DNA of 64,000 bases from Aquabacterium sp. NJ1 (GTDB lineage: Bacteria; Pseudomonadota; Gammaproteobacteria; Burkholderiales; Burkholderiaceae_C). Shown here in pieces: positions 1 through 7,847 of this stretch (position 1 is the first letter of the stretch; each line of letters starts with the position of its first letter). The notes beneath the pieces are model-generated. The model searched no databases, was not told where the DNA came from, and saw only the letters and a list, made by a program, of their open reading frames with translations. The stretch is taken from contig NZ_JRKM01000001.1 of the NCBI RefSeq assembly GCF_000768065.1, positions 2,914,001-2,978,000 of the forward strand. Reading direction: 5' to 3'. The position numbers and the translations under genes were made by a program.

Positions 1-696
1 GCGCCGTGCCAGCACCGCGGCCAGCACGCCCGAGCCGGTGCCGATGTCGAACGCCAGCTGCGCGCCTGGGGGCAGCGGCGCCTTGGCCACCAGGTCCACA
101 TACTCACCACGCACGGGTGAGAACACGCCGTAGTGCGCATGGATGCGGCCGCGGATCGCCGGGACTTCCACGCCCTTCTTGCGCCACTCGTGCGCGCCGA
201 TCAGGCCCAGCAGCTCGCGCAGCGAGGCCACATAAGGTTCCGTGCCGGCCCCATAGGCTTCTTCGCAGGCCTGCTTCACATCGGGGGCGCGGCGCAAGGG
301 GATGGTGTGGTCGGCCTCGAAAGGGATCAACAACATGCCCAGGATGCGGGCGCGGTGGGCCAGCTTCTGGCGGTGCTGGTTGAAGGCCTGGCCGGCACTG
401 TTGGCTTCTTGATGCTTGGGGCGCTTGCCTTGCCCCTTGCCGCCCGCACGGCCCGCCGCAGGCTCCAGCCGCCGGGTCAAGGCCTGCAGCAGGTGGCGCG
501 CGTTCTGGAAGTCGCCTTGCCAAAGCAGGGCTGTGCCTTCGCAAGCCAGCTTGTAGGCGGTGTTGGCTGGCATCGTGTCATCGGCCAGCACCACCTTCTG
601 ATGCGCGGCCACACCGGCTTCGGAGCGCCACAGGGCGCTGGCGGCTTGGCCATCGGGGCCGGTCCAGTGAATCCGGTGAAGTGGGGCTGCGCACAT
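1..696 (-). CDS. Class I SAM-dependent methyltransferase, C-terminus cut by window edge
   Basis: The reverse strand carries an open frame of 232 codons from an ATG at 696 to the left edge. The last visible residues contain DIGTGSGVLAAVLARR, a glycine-rich motif I of Rossmann-fold methyltransferases, preceded by HYGVFSPVRGEYVDLVA, the usual lead-in of HemK/RsmC-like enzymes. The first roughly 200 residues are an N-terminal domain with a Lys/Gly-rich linker (GRAGGKGQGKRPKHQ) that I do not recognise. The S-adenosylmethionine-binding core and the substrate motif lie beyond the window, so whether it modifies RNA, protein or a small molecule cannot be said. The start is the first ATG in the frame; no strong Shine-Dalgarno is visible. 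It is divergent from gph. Confidence 0.75.
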   Translation of the reverse strand, partial: MCAAPLHRIHWTGPDGQAASALWRSEAGVAAHQKVVLADDTMPANTAYKLACEGTALLWQGDFQNARHLLQALTRRLEPAAGRAGGKGQGKRPKHQEANSAGQAFNQHRQKLAHRARILGMLLIPFEADHTIPLRRAPDVKQACEEAYGAGTEPYVASLRELLGLIGAHEWRKKGVEVPAIRGRIHAHYGVFSPVRGEYVDLVAKAPLPPGAQLAFDIGTGSGVLAAVLARR

Positions 697-841
697 GGCG
701 AGGTCAAGGTAAAGCGGGCAGTGGCGCAGTGTAAGGCGCAGAGATCGCCTACCCCGTATGGGGGCTCAGAGAAACACGCGTGGCGGCTTGGCGGCAGCCC
801 GGTCAGAATAGGCGGCGCGATTTTGCGGTCACCTTTTTCTG

Positions 842-1555
842 ATGCACCACATGCCCTTCCAAGCCGCCATCATTGATCTTGACGGCACCATGGTCGACAC
901 CATCGGTGACTTTGTCGTTGTCCTGCAGCACACGCTGGCCGATCTGGGTTGCCACCCGGTCGAGATCGCGCGCGTGGACCGCGCTTTCATCTCGCTGACC
1001 GTGGGCAAGGGCACCGAGGACCTGCTGCGGCGCAGCCTGGCGCAAGCCTGGGGCCTCACGCCCGAAGCCGCCGAGGTGGCCGAGGCCATGCCTGAGGCGC
1101 TGCACCACTATCACGAACATTACCCGCGCCTCAATGGCGAGGCTTCGGATGTCTTTCCCGGTGTGGCCGAAGGCCTGCGCCAGTTGCGCGAGCTGGGTGT
1201 TCAGCTCGCCTGCCTGACCAACAAGCCCACGGCCTTTGCCAGGCAACTGCTTGAGCGCAAGGGCCTGCTGCCTTATTTCGACCAGGTGTTTGGCGGTGAT
1301 GCCTTCGAGCGCAAGAAGCCCGACCCGCTGCCCTTGATCAAGACCTGCGAGGCCCTGGGTGCGAGCACGGCTCAGACGCTGATGGTCGGGGACTCCAGCA
1401 ACGATGCACAGGCCGCGCGTGCCGCGGGTTGCGAAGTCCTGCTGGTGACCTATGGCTACAACCATGGCCACCCGATCCAGGAGGTGCCGGCCGTGGCCCA
1501 CGTGCCGCGTCTGGATCAAGTGAATTGGCCTGCCGTGTTAGGGCAGGCCAATTGA
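842..1555 (+). CDS. gph: Phosphoglycolate phosphatase (HAD superfamily)
   Basis: Hydrolyses 2-phosphoglycolate to glycolate in the cytoplasm, salvaging a product of DNA repair and oxygenase side reactions. HAD motif I is DLDGTMVDT with nucleophile Asp12 and acid/base Asp14; motif II is the Thr of CLTNKPT; motif III is the Lys of KKPDP; motif IV is GDSSNDAQAARAAGC. The length of 237 residues is normal for Gph. Two ATGs (842 and 851) are possible; neither has a good ribosome site, and the second gives the more usual N-terminus MPFQAAIIDLDG. In Burkholderiales gph commonly lies just upstream of trpE, as here, although a gene on the other strand now intervenes. A related HAD phosphatase of other specificity cannot be excluded. 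Confidence 0.85.
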   Translation: MHHMPFQAAIIDLDGTMVDTIGDFVVVLQHTLADLGCHPVEIARVDRAFISLTVGKGTEDLLRRSLAQAWGLTPEAAEVAEAMPEALHHYHEHYPRLNGEASDVFPGVAEGLRQLRELGVQLACLTNKPTAFARQLLERKGLLPYFDQVFGGDAFERKKPDPLPLIKTCEALGASTAQTLMVGDSSNDAQAARAAGCEVLLVTYGYNHGHPIQEVPAVAHVPRLDQVNWPAVLGQAN

Positions 1556-1596
1556 GTGTGATCGGTTGCTGGCGGTGAGTCGCCAGGTGTGGCGGC

Positions 1597-2241
1597 TTAC
1601 TGCAGCGCGTCCAGCACCGGCGGTGCCTTGTAATCCAGCAGGGCATCCTTCAGGTCCTGCGTGACGGGGCGGTTGCCCAGCCAGGTGCGCAGCACGGCCG
1701 GGAAGAAGCCTGCATCTTCCAGCGGCAGGCCGGCAGGCTGGCCGTTGACGAAGAACATGGTGCCGCGCTTGGGCACGAACTCGATGGTGAAGACGTCACC
1801 GGCGTTCATGCGTCTGATGCGCGAGAACTCCTCGCCCATCATGCGGATGGAGGGGATCAGCTTGAAGAACTCTTCGCGGCTGCTGTTGTTCTCGATGCCC
1901 TTGGTGATGACCTTGCCCAGTTCGTCCACGCGCATGCCTTGCAGCATCACGAAGCGCAGTTGCTTGGGGCCGCCCGTGGCGAAGATGGCGTCCGACTTGC
2001 TGGCCTTTTGCGGCACGTACAGGCCGACCGTGTAGAGCTTGGCCACCGCACGGTAGCTGATGCCGCTGCCGTTGAGCGTCAGGTTGTTGCCTTCCACCTT
2101 GATGGTGGGAGGGTAGTGCACGCCCACCACATCGGCGCTTTGAGCGTGTGCCAGGTGTGGCAAACCGATCAACAGCGTCATGCCTGCGCTAATCAGGGCG
2201 TTGCGCCCGATGCGGGCCATTCCAGCGAGAGTCAACAACAT
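1597..2241 (-). CDS. Secreted chalcone-isomerase-like protein
   Basis: A 214-residue protein with an N-terminal signal peptide (hydrophobic stretch around residues 14-30, probable cleavage after AHA) and a body typical of the bacterial chalcone-isomerase-like family: SYRAVAKLYTVGLYVP near the start, MRVDELGKVITKGIENN in the middle, and the FVNGQPAG and FFPAVLRTWLGN segments near the end. Bacterial members are periplasmic and of unknown function; residues needed for flavonoid cyclisation are generally not conserved, so isomerase activity should not be assumed. An internal start at residue 8 (MARIGRNALIS) gives a more ordinary signal peptide. It is convergent with gph and divergent from the trpE leader. 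Confidence 0.75.
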   Translation of the reverse strand: MLLTLAGMARIGRNALISAGMTLLIGLPHLAHAQSADVVGVHYPPTIKVEGNNLTLNGSGISYRAVAKLYTVGLYVPQKASKSDAIFATGGPKQLRFVMLQGMRVDELGKVITKGIENNSSREEFFKLIPSIRMMGEEFSRIRRMNAGDVFTIEFVPKRGTMFFVNGQPAGLPLEDAGFFPAVLRTWLGNRPVTQDLKDALLDYKAPPVLDALQ

Positions 2242-2439
2242 ACGAATACTTTGGGTGTGTCCTGTGTGGCCAAACCAGCCTCAATCAAGGCCGATTCAAG
2301 CCAGACATGAACTGTACTGGTAAGAGATTGTTACCCGCTCAACGCGAATCGCAATCTGGGTTTGCCCTTGCCGCCATGGCTCACTCAAGGGGGGTGTTTT
2401 CTGGTCATGGGGCGCCAAGCTTTGTAAAGACTGCCCTGC

Positions 2440-2445
2440 TACACT
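2440..2445 (+). promoter_or_regulatory. Candidate -10 element of the trpE leader transcript
   Basis: TACACT, in the context TGCTACACT, resembles the GCTACAAT-type -10 seen at the rpsL promoter in this window. It ends 6 nt before the leader ATG at 2452, so initiation would fall at the ATG itself. The -35 region is weak (CAAGCTT at 2416-2422). Confidence 0.4.
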
Positions 2446-2451
2446 GTTTTG

Positions 2452-2517
2452 ATGTTCATCTCGCGCAAACAGACCAAAGGTTCGCACGACCGGGGGGCAT
2501 GGCCCTGGCGACGCTGA
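2452..2517 (+). CDS. Putative trp leader peptide (21 residues) upstream of trpE
   Basis: A 22-codon ORF, ATG to TGA, whose C-terminal end reads GAWPWRR, placing two Trp codons three and five codons before the stop. It ends 196 nt before trpE, the usual distance for a transcriptional attenuator. There is no Shine-Dalgarno; a -10-like hexamer sits 6 nt upstream, implying a leaderless mRNA. Two Trp codons in 21 could arise by chance in GC-rich DNA; support comes from the similar ORF before trpG and from the alternative stems that follow. Function as a Trp sensor is inference. Confidence 0.5.
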   Translation: MFISRKQTKGSHDRGAWPWRR

Positions 2518-2530
2518 CTCCCTTTTTTAT

Positions 2531-2647
2531 CTTGCCGCTCAGTGCGACGCGATCATAGCGGCGCGCTCCGGCGGCAAGCATCCGTTGACGTCACAACGGT
2601 AAGCGGGCGTTAACGGTCGGGTCTGTTCCACCCCTCAGGGGGTGTTT
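2531..2647 (+). promoter_or_regulatory. Candidate attenuator region between the leader peptide and trpE
   Basis: Several mutually exclusive stems are visible. CTTGCCGC (2531-2538) is perfectly complementary to GCGGCAAG (2571-2578), while the overlapping GCCGCT (2534-2539) is complementary to AGCGGC (2557-2562). CCGTTG (2582-2587) pairs with CAACGG (2594-2599), or CCGTT with AACGG at 2612-2616. A last hairpin CACCCC-TCAG-GGGGTG (2629-2644) is followed by TTT and is the best candidate terminator, though its T run is short. Pairings were read by eye; folding energies were not computed. No protein-coding gene other than the leader is supported in 2242-2713. Confidence 0.4.
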
Positions 2648-2713
2648 CACAGGATGACATATGTGGCGCAAACCAGACTGCAGGTTGCGCCATCGGGCTC
2701 GGAGGCCCCCACC

Positions 2714-4192
2714 ATGATCACTGAACAAGCATTCAATGCCCTGGCCGCAGAAGGCCACAACCGCATCCCCCTGGTCGCGCAGGCGCTGGCCGATCTGGAC
2801 ACCCCCCTGTCGCTCTACCTCAAGCTGACCAAGGGCCAGCCGCTGAGCTTCCTGCTGGAGTCCGTCGTGGGCGGCGAACGCTTCGGGCGTTACTCCTTCG
2901 TGGGCCTGCCGGCGCACACGCTGGTGCGCTCGACGGGCCGCCATGTCGAGGTCGTGACCGACGGCGCAGTGGTCGAAACGTTCGAGGGCAACCCGCTGGA
3001 CTTCATCGCCAGCTACCAGCAGCGCTTCAAGGTGGCCGTGCCGCAAGGCCTGCCGCGTTTCTGTGGCGGCCTGGCGGGCTACTTTGGTTACGACACGGTG
3101 CGCCACATCGAGCACCGCCTGGCCAAGACACACAAACCCGGTGGCATCGGCACGCCCGACATCCTGCTGCTGCAGTGCGAAGAGCTGGCCGTGATCGACA
3201 ACCTGGCCGATCGCCTCTTCCTGATCGTGTATGCCGACCCATCGCAGCCAGGCGCTTATGCCAAGGCGGCCACGCGCATCGCGCAACTGCAGGCACAGCT
3301 CAACGAGGTCGTGCCGGTGCCGCCGATCACGCCCAGCGAGTCCTACCCGGTGGAGCGCCATTTCGCCAAGGCCGACTTCGAAGCAGCGGTGCTCAAGTGC
3401 AAGGACTACATCGCTGCGGGTGACTGCATGCAGATCGTGATCGGCCAGCGCCTGCAAAAACGCTATACCGCGTCGCCCCTGAACCTGTACCGTGCGCTGC
3501 GCTCGCTCAACCCGAGCCCCTACATGTATTACTACGACATGGGCGATCACCATGTCGTGGGCTCTTCGCCCGAGATCCTGGTGCGCCAGGAAAAGAACAA
3601 GGACGGTGGCGAGACGGTCACCATCCGCCCGATTGCCGGCACGCGCCCACGAGGCACCACGCCCGAACTGGATGCGGCCAACGAGCGCGAGCTGCTGGCC
3701 GACCCGAAGGAGCGCGCCGAGCACGTCATGCTGATCGATCTGGCCCGCAACGACATCGGCCGCATCGCCAAGACCGGTTCGGTCAAGGTGACCGAGCAGT
3801 TCGGCATCGAGCGCTACTCGCACGTGATGCACATCGTCAGCAATGTCGAAGGTGCCTTGAAGGACGGGATGACCGGGCTGGACGTGCTGCGTGCCAGCTT
3901 CCCGGCCGGTACGCTCAGCGGTGCACCCAAGATCCGCGCGATGGAGATCATCGACGAGCTGGAGCCCGTGCAGCGTGGCGTCTACGGCGGTGCCGTGGGC
4001 TACCTGAGCTTTGCTGGTGACATGGACGTGGCCATTGCCATCCGCACCGGCGTCATCAAGGACCAGACCTTGTATGTGCAGGCGGGTGCCGGCGTGGTGG
4101 CTGACTCCGTGCCCGAGCTGGAATGGAAGGAGACCGAGGCCAAGGCCCGCGCCGTGGTGCGTGCGGCCGAGATGGTCGAGCAGGGTTTGTGA
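2714..4192 (+). CDS. trpE: Anthranilate synthase component I
   Basis: Converts chorismate and ammonia (delivered by TrpG) to anthranilate, the first committed step of tryptophan synthesis. The 492-residue product has the N-terminal domain with the feedback-binding segment [16 protein letters not shown], and the C-terminal chorismate-binding domain with [52 protein letters not shown] and [14 protein letters not shown]. The start at 2714 has GGAGG 8 nt upstream (2701-2705); an in-frame GTG at 2642 would add 24 residues but overlaps the attenuator hairpin and lacks a ribosome site. TrpG is encoded separately 3 kb downstream. Expression probably depends on the preceding leader peptide and RNA structures. 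Confidence 0.95.
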   Translation: MITEQAFNALAAEGHNRIPLVAQALADLDTPLSLYLKLTKGQPLSFLLESVVGGERFGRYSFVGLPAHTLVRSTGRHVEVVTDGAVVETFEGNPLDFIASYQQRFKVAVPQGLPRFCGGLAGYFGYDTVRHIEHRLAKTHKPGGIGTPDILLLQCEELAVIDNLADRLFLIVYADPSQPGAYAKAATRIAQLQAQLNEVVPVPPITPSESYPVERHFAKADFEAAVLKCKDYIAAGDCMQIVIGQRLQKRYTASPLNLYRALRSLNPSPYMYYYDMGDHHVVGSSPEILVRQEKNKDGGETVTIRPIAGTRPRGTTPELDAANERELLADPKERAEHVMLIDLARNDIGRIAKTGSVKVTEQFGIERYSHVMHIVSNVEGALKDGMTGLDVLRASFPAGTLSGAPKIRAMEIIDELEPVQRGVYGGAVGYLSFAGDMDVAIAIRTGVIKDQTLYVQAGAGVVADSVPELEWKETEAKARAVVRAAEMVEQGL

Positions 4193-4227
4193 TGGGCTGG
4201 TGACGGCCTTGTGAGGGGCCGGGCGGC

Positions 4228-5349
4228 TCAGCGCGGGCCCAGGCGCTGGCGCAGCCAGGTCTGGGCGGGTACCTCCACCGCCTGGTACACCAGCGAGGCC
4301 AGGCCGAACACGGTCAGCAGATAGGCCAGCAGCCATGCAGGCTCATGCAGCGGCAAGTGCCAGCCCAGCGCACTGCTCAGGCAGGCCAGCAGCAATTGCA
4401 GCGGGAAGTGCAGCAAGTAGCTCGCATAAGTCGTGTTGCCGAGTGTGTTGATCCAGCGCACTGCGGCCTTTGAGGTGGGCTGCACCCAGTCCAGCAGGGC
4501 CAGCAAGGCCACCGGGGTCAGCAAGGCCACGTAGAACATGGGGCGTAACTTGCCGCTGGCCACCAGGGCCGTGCCCGCCGCCACCGCCAGCAGGCCAATG
4601 ATGTGCACCGCGCGTTGTGGCCCACGTGGCTGCTTGAGCAAGGCCTCGTGCGCGAGGTGTGTGAGCGCACCCAGGTAGAAGAAGAACACGCACAGCACGA
4701 TGGGGTGGGGCGTGAGCTTCAACGCATAGACCACGGCGGCCGCACCGATGATGCCCAGCGCCTGCCACCAGCGCGTCAGGCCCAGCCTGCACAGCACGAA
4801 GAACAGCGCATAGACCAGCACCTCGATGGAGATGCTCCAGATGGGGCCGTTGAACGACCACTCGCTGCGCCCCGGCCAGTCACTGGCCATGGCCAGTTGC
4901 AAGGCGAAGTGATACCAGTCGTTGTGCGCGTAGACATAGTCGACACCGTGCAACTGCCGGTACCACCATGCCAGCCCCGCCACGATCAGCAAGGTCAGCA
5001 CATGCAGCGGGTACAGGCGCGAAAAGCGCAGCACGGCGAAGCGCTGCGCGCTCACCTGACCTTGCGCCACCGGCCGGGCGTATTTCCAGAAGAAGATGAA
5101 GCCCGACAGCGCCCAGAAGGCCTGCACGCCCAGCCAGCCGGCTTCATAAAAGGGCTTGAGCAGGGCATACAGCGGTTGCTGTGACGGCACGAAACCGACG
5201 GGCGCCGCCCCCACGAAATAGAAGTGCTGGTAATGCCAGACCAGCACCGACACCGCGCAGGCAAACCGCAGCAACTCCAGGCCGAGCAGATTGTGTGTAG
5301 TTTGACGGGAAAGAGTGGACGGTATGGGCATTGGCCCACATCTTGGCAT
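4228..5349 (-). CDS. Acyltransferase 3 family membrane protein (OafA/YrhL type)
   Basis: A 373-residue polytopic membrane protein with about ten hydrophobic segments. The N-terminus LGLELLRFACAVSVLVWHYQHF is the diagnostic start of acyltransferase family 3, including the R-x10-H pair thought to bind the acyl donor; GVQAFWALSGFIFFW is the second typical motif. Members transfer acetyl or other acyl groups to surface sugars, so acetylation of the exopolysaccharide made by the cluster starting at 12847 is plausible but unproven. The start could be the ATG at 5349 or the one six codons later (5331). It lies convergent to trpE with a 35-nt gap and no visible terminator, and separates trpE from trpG. 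Confidence 0.8.
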   Translation of the reverse strand: MPRCGPMPIPSTLSRQTTHNLLGLELLRFACAVSVLVWHYQHFYFVGAAPVGFVPSQQPLYALLKPFYEAGWLGVQAFWALSGFIFFWKYARPVAQGQVSAQRFAVLRFSRLYPLHVLTLLIVAGLAWWYRQLHGVDYVYAHNDWYHFALQLAMASDWPGRSEWSFNGPIWSISIEVLVYALFFVLCRLGLTRWWQALGIIGAAAVVYALKLTPHPIVLCVFFFYLGALTHLAHEALLKQPRGPQRAVHIIGLLAVAAGTALVASGKLRPMFYVALLTPVALLALLDWVQPTSKAAVRWINTLGNTTYASYLLHFPLQLLLACLSSALGWHLPLHEPAWLLAYLLTVFGLASLVYQAVEVPAQTWLRQRLGPR

Positions 5350-5392
5350 GACCGGGTGCGGTGGCTACCCCCTTGATCATGGCGTATCCAGG

Positions 5393-6922
5393 TCAGAAGC
5401 GAACGGCGAAAACACGACGGTAAGGTGCCTCGTTGGCCGTATAGCCGTAGCCGTTGGGTGCTCGCCCATTTTGCCTGGGTACATCCAGGGCTGAATAAGC
5501 CAACAAGGCCGTGCCTTTGCTATTGATGGCCACAGCGGGGGCCAAGGGTTCGAATTTGTTGGCGGCGGTGAACCAGGATTGCCAGCCGCCGTCAAAGTCG
5601 AACCGAGCCACCATGATGCGGGGGTTGTACGTTGTGTCAGCTGAACTGACCTTGATGGCCGTGACAGCCTGGCCCTTTGCATTCATGGCCAGCACGGGGC
5701 CGAAGTAAGAGCTGTACTTGGTCGGCGGATCCTGGCTTGTGACCAGATTGGCTGGTGTCGACCAGTTTTGTCCGGGTAAGGACTTAGACCATTTGCATTG
5801 GGGATTGGCAGGGTAGCCATAGACATCACGCGTGGATTCGCACCAAACGGCAAGAGCCCGTCCCTGATCATCAATGGCCACTTGAGGCTCACTGTCGAAG
5901 ATCGTTTGTGGTGCGTTGGCCTCCATAGGCGTGATGGTAAAAGTGCCCAGGGCATCCACGCGGATGAGGTTCAGCCGGGGAGCGCGGCATGTGCCTCCAG
6001 CTTCATCTGTTAGCACTGCCGCGACGGCTGAGACCGATTTGCTCGCCGCGGCGTGCAAGCCGCTGATCCTGTAGTAGTCGCTGCAGATGGTCTTGTTCTG
6101 CAGCAAGGGCACGCCCGCGAATTGAGCGCCCGCCACAGGGGATTCATGTCGAACCCAAAGGTTCGAGCCTGTCGGCGTGCTGGTGCTGTAGAAATTGAAT
6201 ACGCCATCACTCTGCGGATCAAGGCGAGCGAAGGTCGTGTCGCCTGCATTGATGCCGGTGGGGCGGAAGGTTTCATGTCCTTGCACATCCATCAGCCAGA
6301 TGCCCGTCTGGTAAGGGGTGGAGTTCTTGGCTGTCGCGCTCGACATGATGGTCAGATCGTTGTTCAAGGCCAAATCCCAGCCGTGGTCGTGCCCGTTCGC
6401 CAACGCGCCTGTGCTGAAGTCGCTGGGTGTGGGGTCCCAGTTTTGGGTTGTGTGTTGCCATCTGAGCGTGCGACCCCAATTGCCGGTTGCTGTGTCGACC
6501 CATCCAAGCACCGCATCACCCATACTGTTGCGGCGCAGGTGCAGTGTCGATGCCGTGGGTGAGACACTGACTTGCTGCAGCTTGCTTGGTGTCTGCCAAG
6601 TGCCGTTGGGCGACAGCCTGGCTGTCAGCGCTTCACTGTGCTGGGCGTCCGCTGCGACTAACCATGCGATCAACCCCGAGTCATCATCGTGCAAGGTAAT
6701 GGCAACTGATGAGGCTGCCATCAGCGCATCATTGGCGCGGGCTTCGTTGCCCACAATCACCGTACCAGATATATGGCCTTCGTTACCTAGGCCATCTGCC
6801 ATGTTTAAGGCGTCAACCTTGGTGTCTGGTGGCGTGCTGCCACCGCCACCGCCACCGCCACAAGCTTGCAGGATCAGGCAAGCTATCAGGCCGATCGCCG
6901 TCGCTTTGTACAAATTGGCCAT
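5393..6922 (-). CDS. Secreted lipoprotein with beta-propeller-like repeats
   Basis: I place the start at the ATG at 6922, which gives a clean lipoprotein signal: MANLYK, a hydrophobic stretch, lipobox L-Q-A-C with lipidated Cys21, then seven Gly and STPPD. The long upstream extension of the open frame has no signal character. The 509-residue body repeats segments of the form V-A-x-(D/N)-x-x-G-x-A-(L/V)-x-x-W/Y (VAIDDQGRALAVW, LAMNAKGQAVTAI, VAINSKGTALLAY), as in predicted beta-propeller proteins of Burkholderiales. Residue 21 follows a poly-Gly linker common in outer-membrane lipoproteins of this order. No enzymatic motif is seen and the function is unknown. It sits between two halves of the trp genes. 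Confidence 0.7.
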   Translation of the reverse strand: MANLYKATAIGLIACLILQACGGGGGGGSTPPDTKVDALNMADGLGNEGHISGTVIVGNEARANDALMAASSVAITLHDDDSGLIAWLVAADAQHSEALTARLSPNGTWQTPSKLQQVSVSPTASTLHLRRNSMGDAVLGWVDTATGNWGRTLRWQHTTQNWDPTPSDFSTGALANGHDHGWDLALNNDLTIMSSATAKNSTPYQTGIWLMDVQGHETFRPTGINAGDTTFARLDPQSDGVFNFYSTSTPTGSNLWVRHESPVAGAQFAGVPLLQNKTICSDYYRISGLHAAASKSVSAVAAVLTDEAGGTCRAPRLNLIRVDALGTFTITPMEANAPQTIFDSEPQVAIDDQGRALAVWCESTRDVYGYPANPQCKWSKSLPGQNWSTPANLVTSQDPPTKYSSYFGPVLAMNAKGQAVTAIKVSSADTTYNPRIMVARFDFDGGWQSWFTAANKFEPLAPAVAINSKGTALLAYSALDVPRQNGRAPNGYGYTANEAPYRRVFAVRF

Positions 6923-7047
6923 GCGCCATCTCCCTGTGAGTGTGTTCTTGGGTGGCCGGCATCTTAGGCGGCAAACGTTGAAGAGCCCACCCCGTTGCCA
7001 GGGGGGCGGGTGTGTGGTCAAGTGGGAAAAGTCAAATGACAGCCATG

Positions 7048-7053
7048 TAGAAT
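7048..7053 (+). promoter_or_regulatory. Candidate -10 element of the trpG leader transcript
   Basis: TAGAAT (five of six matches to TATAAT) ends 7 nt before the leader ATG at 7061. No convincing -35 is present at 16-18 nt spacing (GGAAAA at 7025-7030), so an activator-dependent or weak promoter is possible. Confidence 0.4.
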
Positions 7054-7060
7054 CGATGCG

Positions 7061-7111
7061 ATGCAGCAACCCTCGGACTTCTCTCGCCTTGACGTACGCT
7101 GGTGGCGGTGA
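7061..7111 (+). CDS. Putative trp leader peptide (16 residues) upstream of trpGD
   Basis: A 17-codon ORF encoding MQQPSDFSRLDVRWWR. Two adjacent Trp codons stand immediately before Arg and the stop, the classic arrangement of trp attenuator leaders. It ends 137 nt before trpG. There is no Shine-Dalgarno, and a TAGAAT hexamer 7 nt upstream implies transcription starting at the ATG. The two Trp codons lie in the 5' arm of a stem, GCTGG (7098-7102) with CCAGC (7114-7118), as region 1:2 does in known attenuators. The parallel with the leader before trpE strengthens the call. Confidence 0.65.
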   Translation: MQQPSDFSRLDVRWWR

Positions 7112-7218
7112 CGCCAGCCAGACACTGCTCGACCCTGCGCGCGCACAAGCCCCTGTGCGCCCTTGCTCCAAAGGGTCTCCGAGGGGGAATCTTCTGAGGG
7201 ATGGTGCAAGACCATCCC
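7098..7218 (+). promoter_or_regulatory. Structured leader RNA before trpG
   Basis: After the Trp-codon stem (7098-7118) come a nested stem, GACCCT (7131-7136) with AGGGTC (7172-7177) enclosing GCGCACA (7141-7147) with TGTGCGC (7154-7160), and a perfect 8-bp hairpin GGGATGGT-GCAAG-ACCATCCC (7198-7218). The last hairpin is not followed by a T run, so this is not a canonical intrinsic terminator; control may act on translation or by another mechanism. The weak trpG ribosome site (CAGGA, about 7238-7242) lies 20 nt downstream. Apart from the leader ORF, nothing coding is supported in 6923-7248. Confidence 0.45.
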
Positions 7219-7248
7219 ATGCCTCACATCCCGAATCAGGATAGTGCC

Positions 7249-7833
7249 ATGCTGCTCATGATCGACAACTACGACAGTTTCACCTTCAACCTGGTGCAGT
7301 ACTTCTGCGAGCTGGGTGAAGAGGTCAAGGTCTACCGCAACGACGAGATCACCCTCGACCAGATCGCCGCGCTCAAGCCCGATCGCCTGGTGCTGTCGCC
7401 CGGCCCTTGCTCGCCTGCCGAAGCCGGCATCTGTGTGCCCGCCCTGCAGCGCTTCACCGGCCAGCTGCCCATCCTGGGTGTGTGCCTGGGCCACCAGAGC
7501 ATTGGCGCGGCCCTGGGTGGCAAGGTCATTCGGGCGCACGAGCAGATGCACGGCAAGACCAGCATCATCACCACCGATGAGCAGGGTGTGTACGCCGGCC
7601 TGCCGCGCCAGTTCACCGTGATCCGCTACCACTCGCTGGCCATCGAGCGCGAGAGCCTGCCTGATTGCCTGGAGATCACCTCCTGGACGGACGACGGCGA
7701 GATCATGGGCGTGCGCCACAAGGGCCCGCAGACGGACAAGAGCTTCGCGCCACTCGAAGGCGTGCAGTTCCATCCTGAGTCCATCCTGACCGAGCATGGC
7801 CATGCCATGCTGGCCAACTTCCTGAAGATGTAA
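7249..7833 (+). CDS. trpG: Anthranilate synthase component II (glutamine amidotransferase)
   Basis: Class I glutamine amidotransferase that releases ammonia from glutamine for TrpE. The 194-residue product starts [14 protein letters not shown], the invariant N-terminus of TrpG/PabA, which fixes the start at 7249 rather than the ATG 16 codons upstream. The catalytic triad is visible: Cys in [10 protein letters not shown], and His and Glu in [26 protein letters not shown] forms the oxyanion region. It may also serve PabB, as in organisms with a single amidotransferase. It is followed after 14 nt by trpD, with which it is surely cotranscribed, and is preceded by a structured leader with tandem Trp codons. 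Confidence 0.93.
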   Translation: MLLMIDNYDSFTFNLVQYFCELGEEVKVYRNDEITLDQIAALKPDRLVLSPGPCSPAEAGICVPALQRFTGQLPILGVCLGHQSIGAALGGKVIRAHEQMHGKTSIITTDEQGVYAGLPRQFTVIRYHSLAIERESLPDCLEITSWTDDGEIMGVRHKGPQTDKSFAPLEGVQFHPESILTEHGHAMLANFLKM

Positions 7834-7847
7834 TCGAGGTCGTCGAC

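Noticed and set aside
2307-2558. An 83-codon frame before trpE and a 63-codon one on the other strand
   Set aside because: No domain, no ribosome site, and they overlap the trpE leader and its structured RNA.
7198-7218. Calling the GGGATGGT/ACCATCCC hairpin before trpG an intrinsic terminator
   Set aside because: No T run follows; it is reported only as part of a structured leader.
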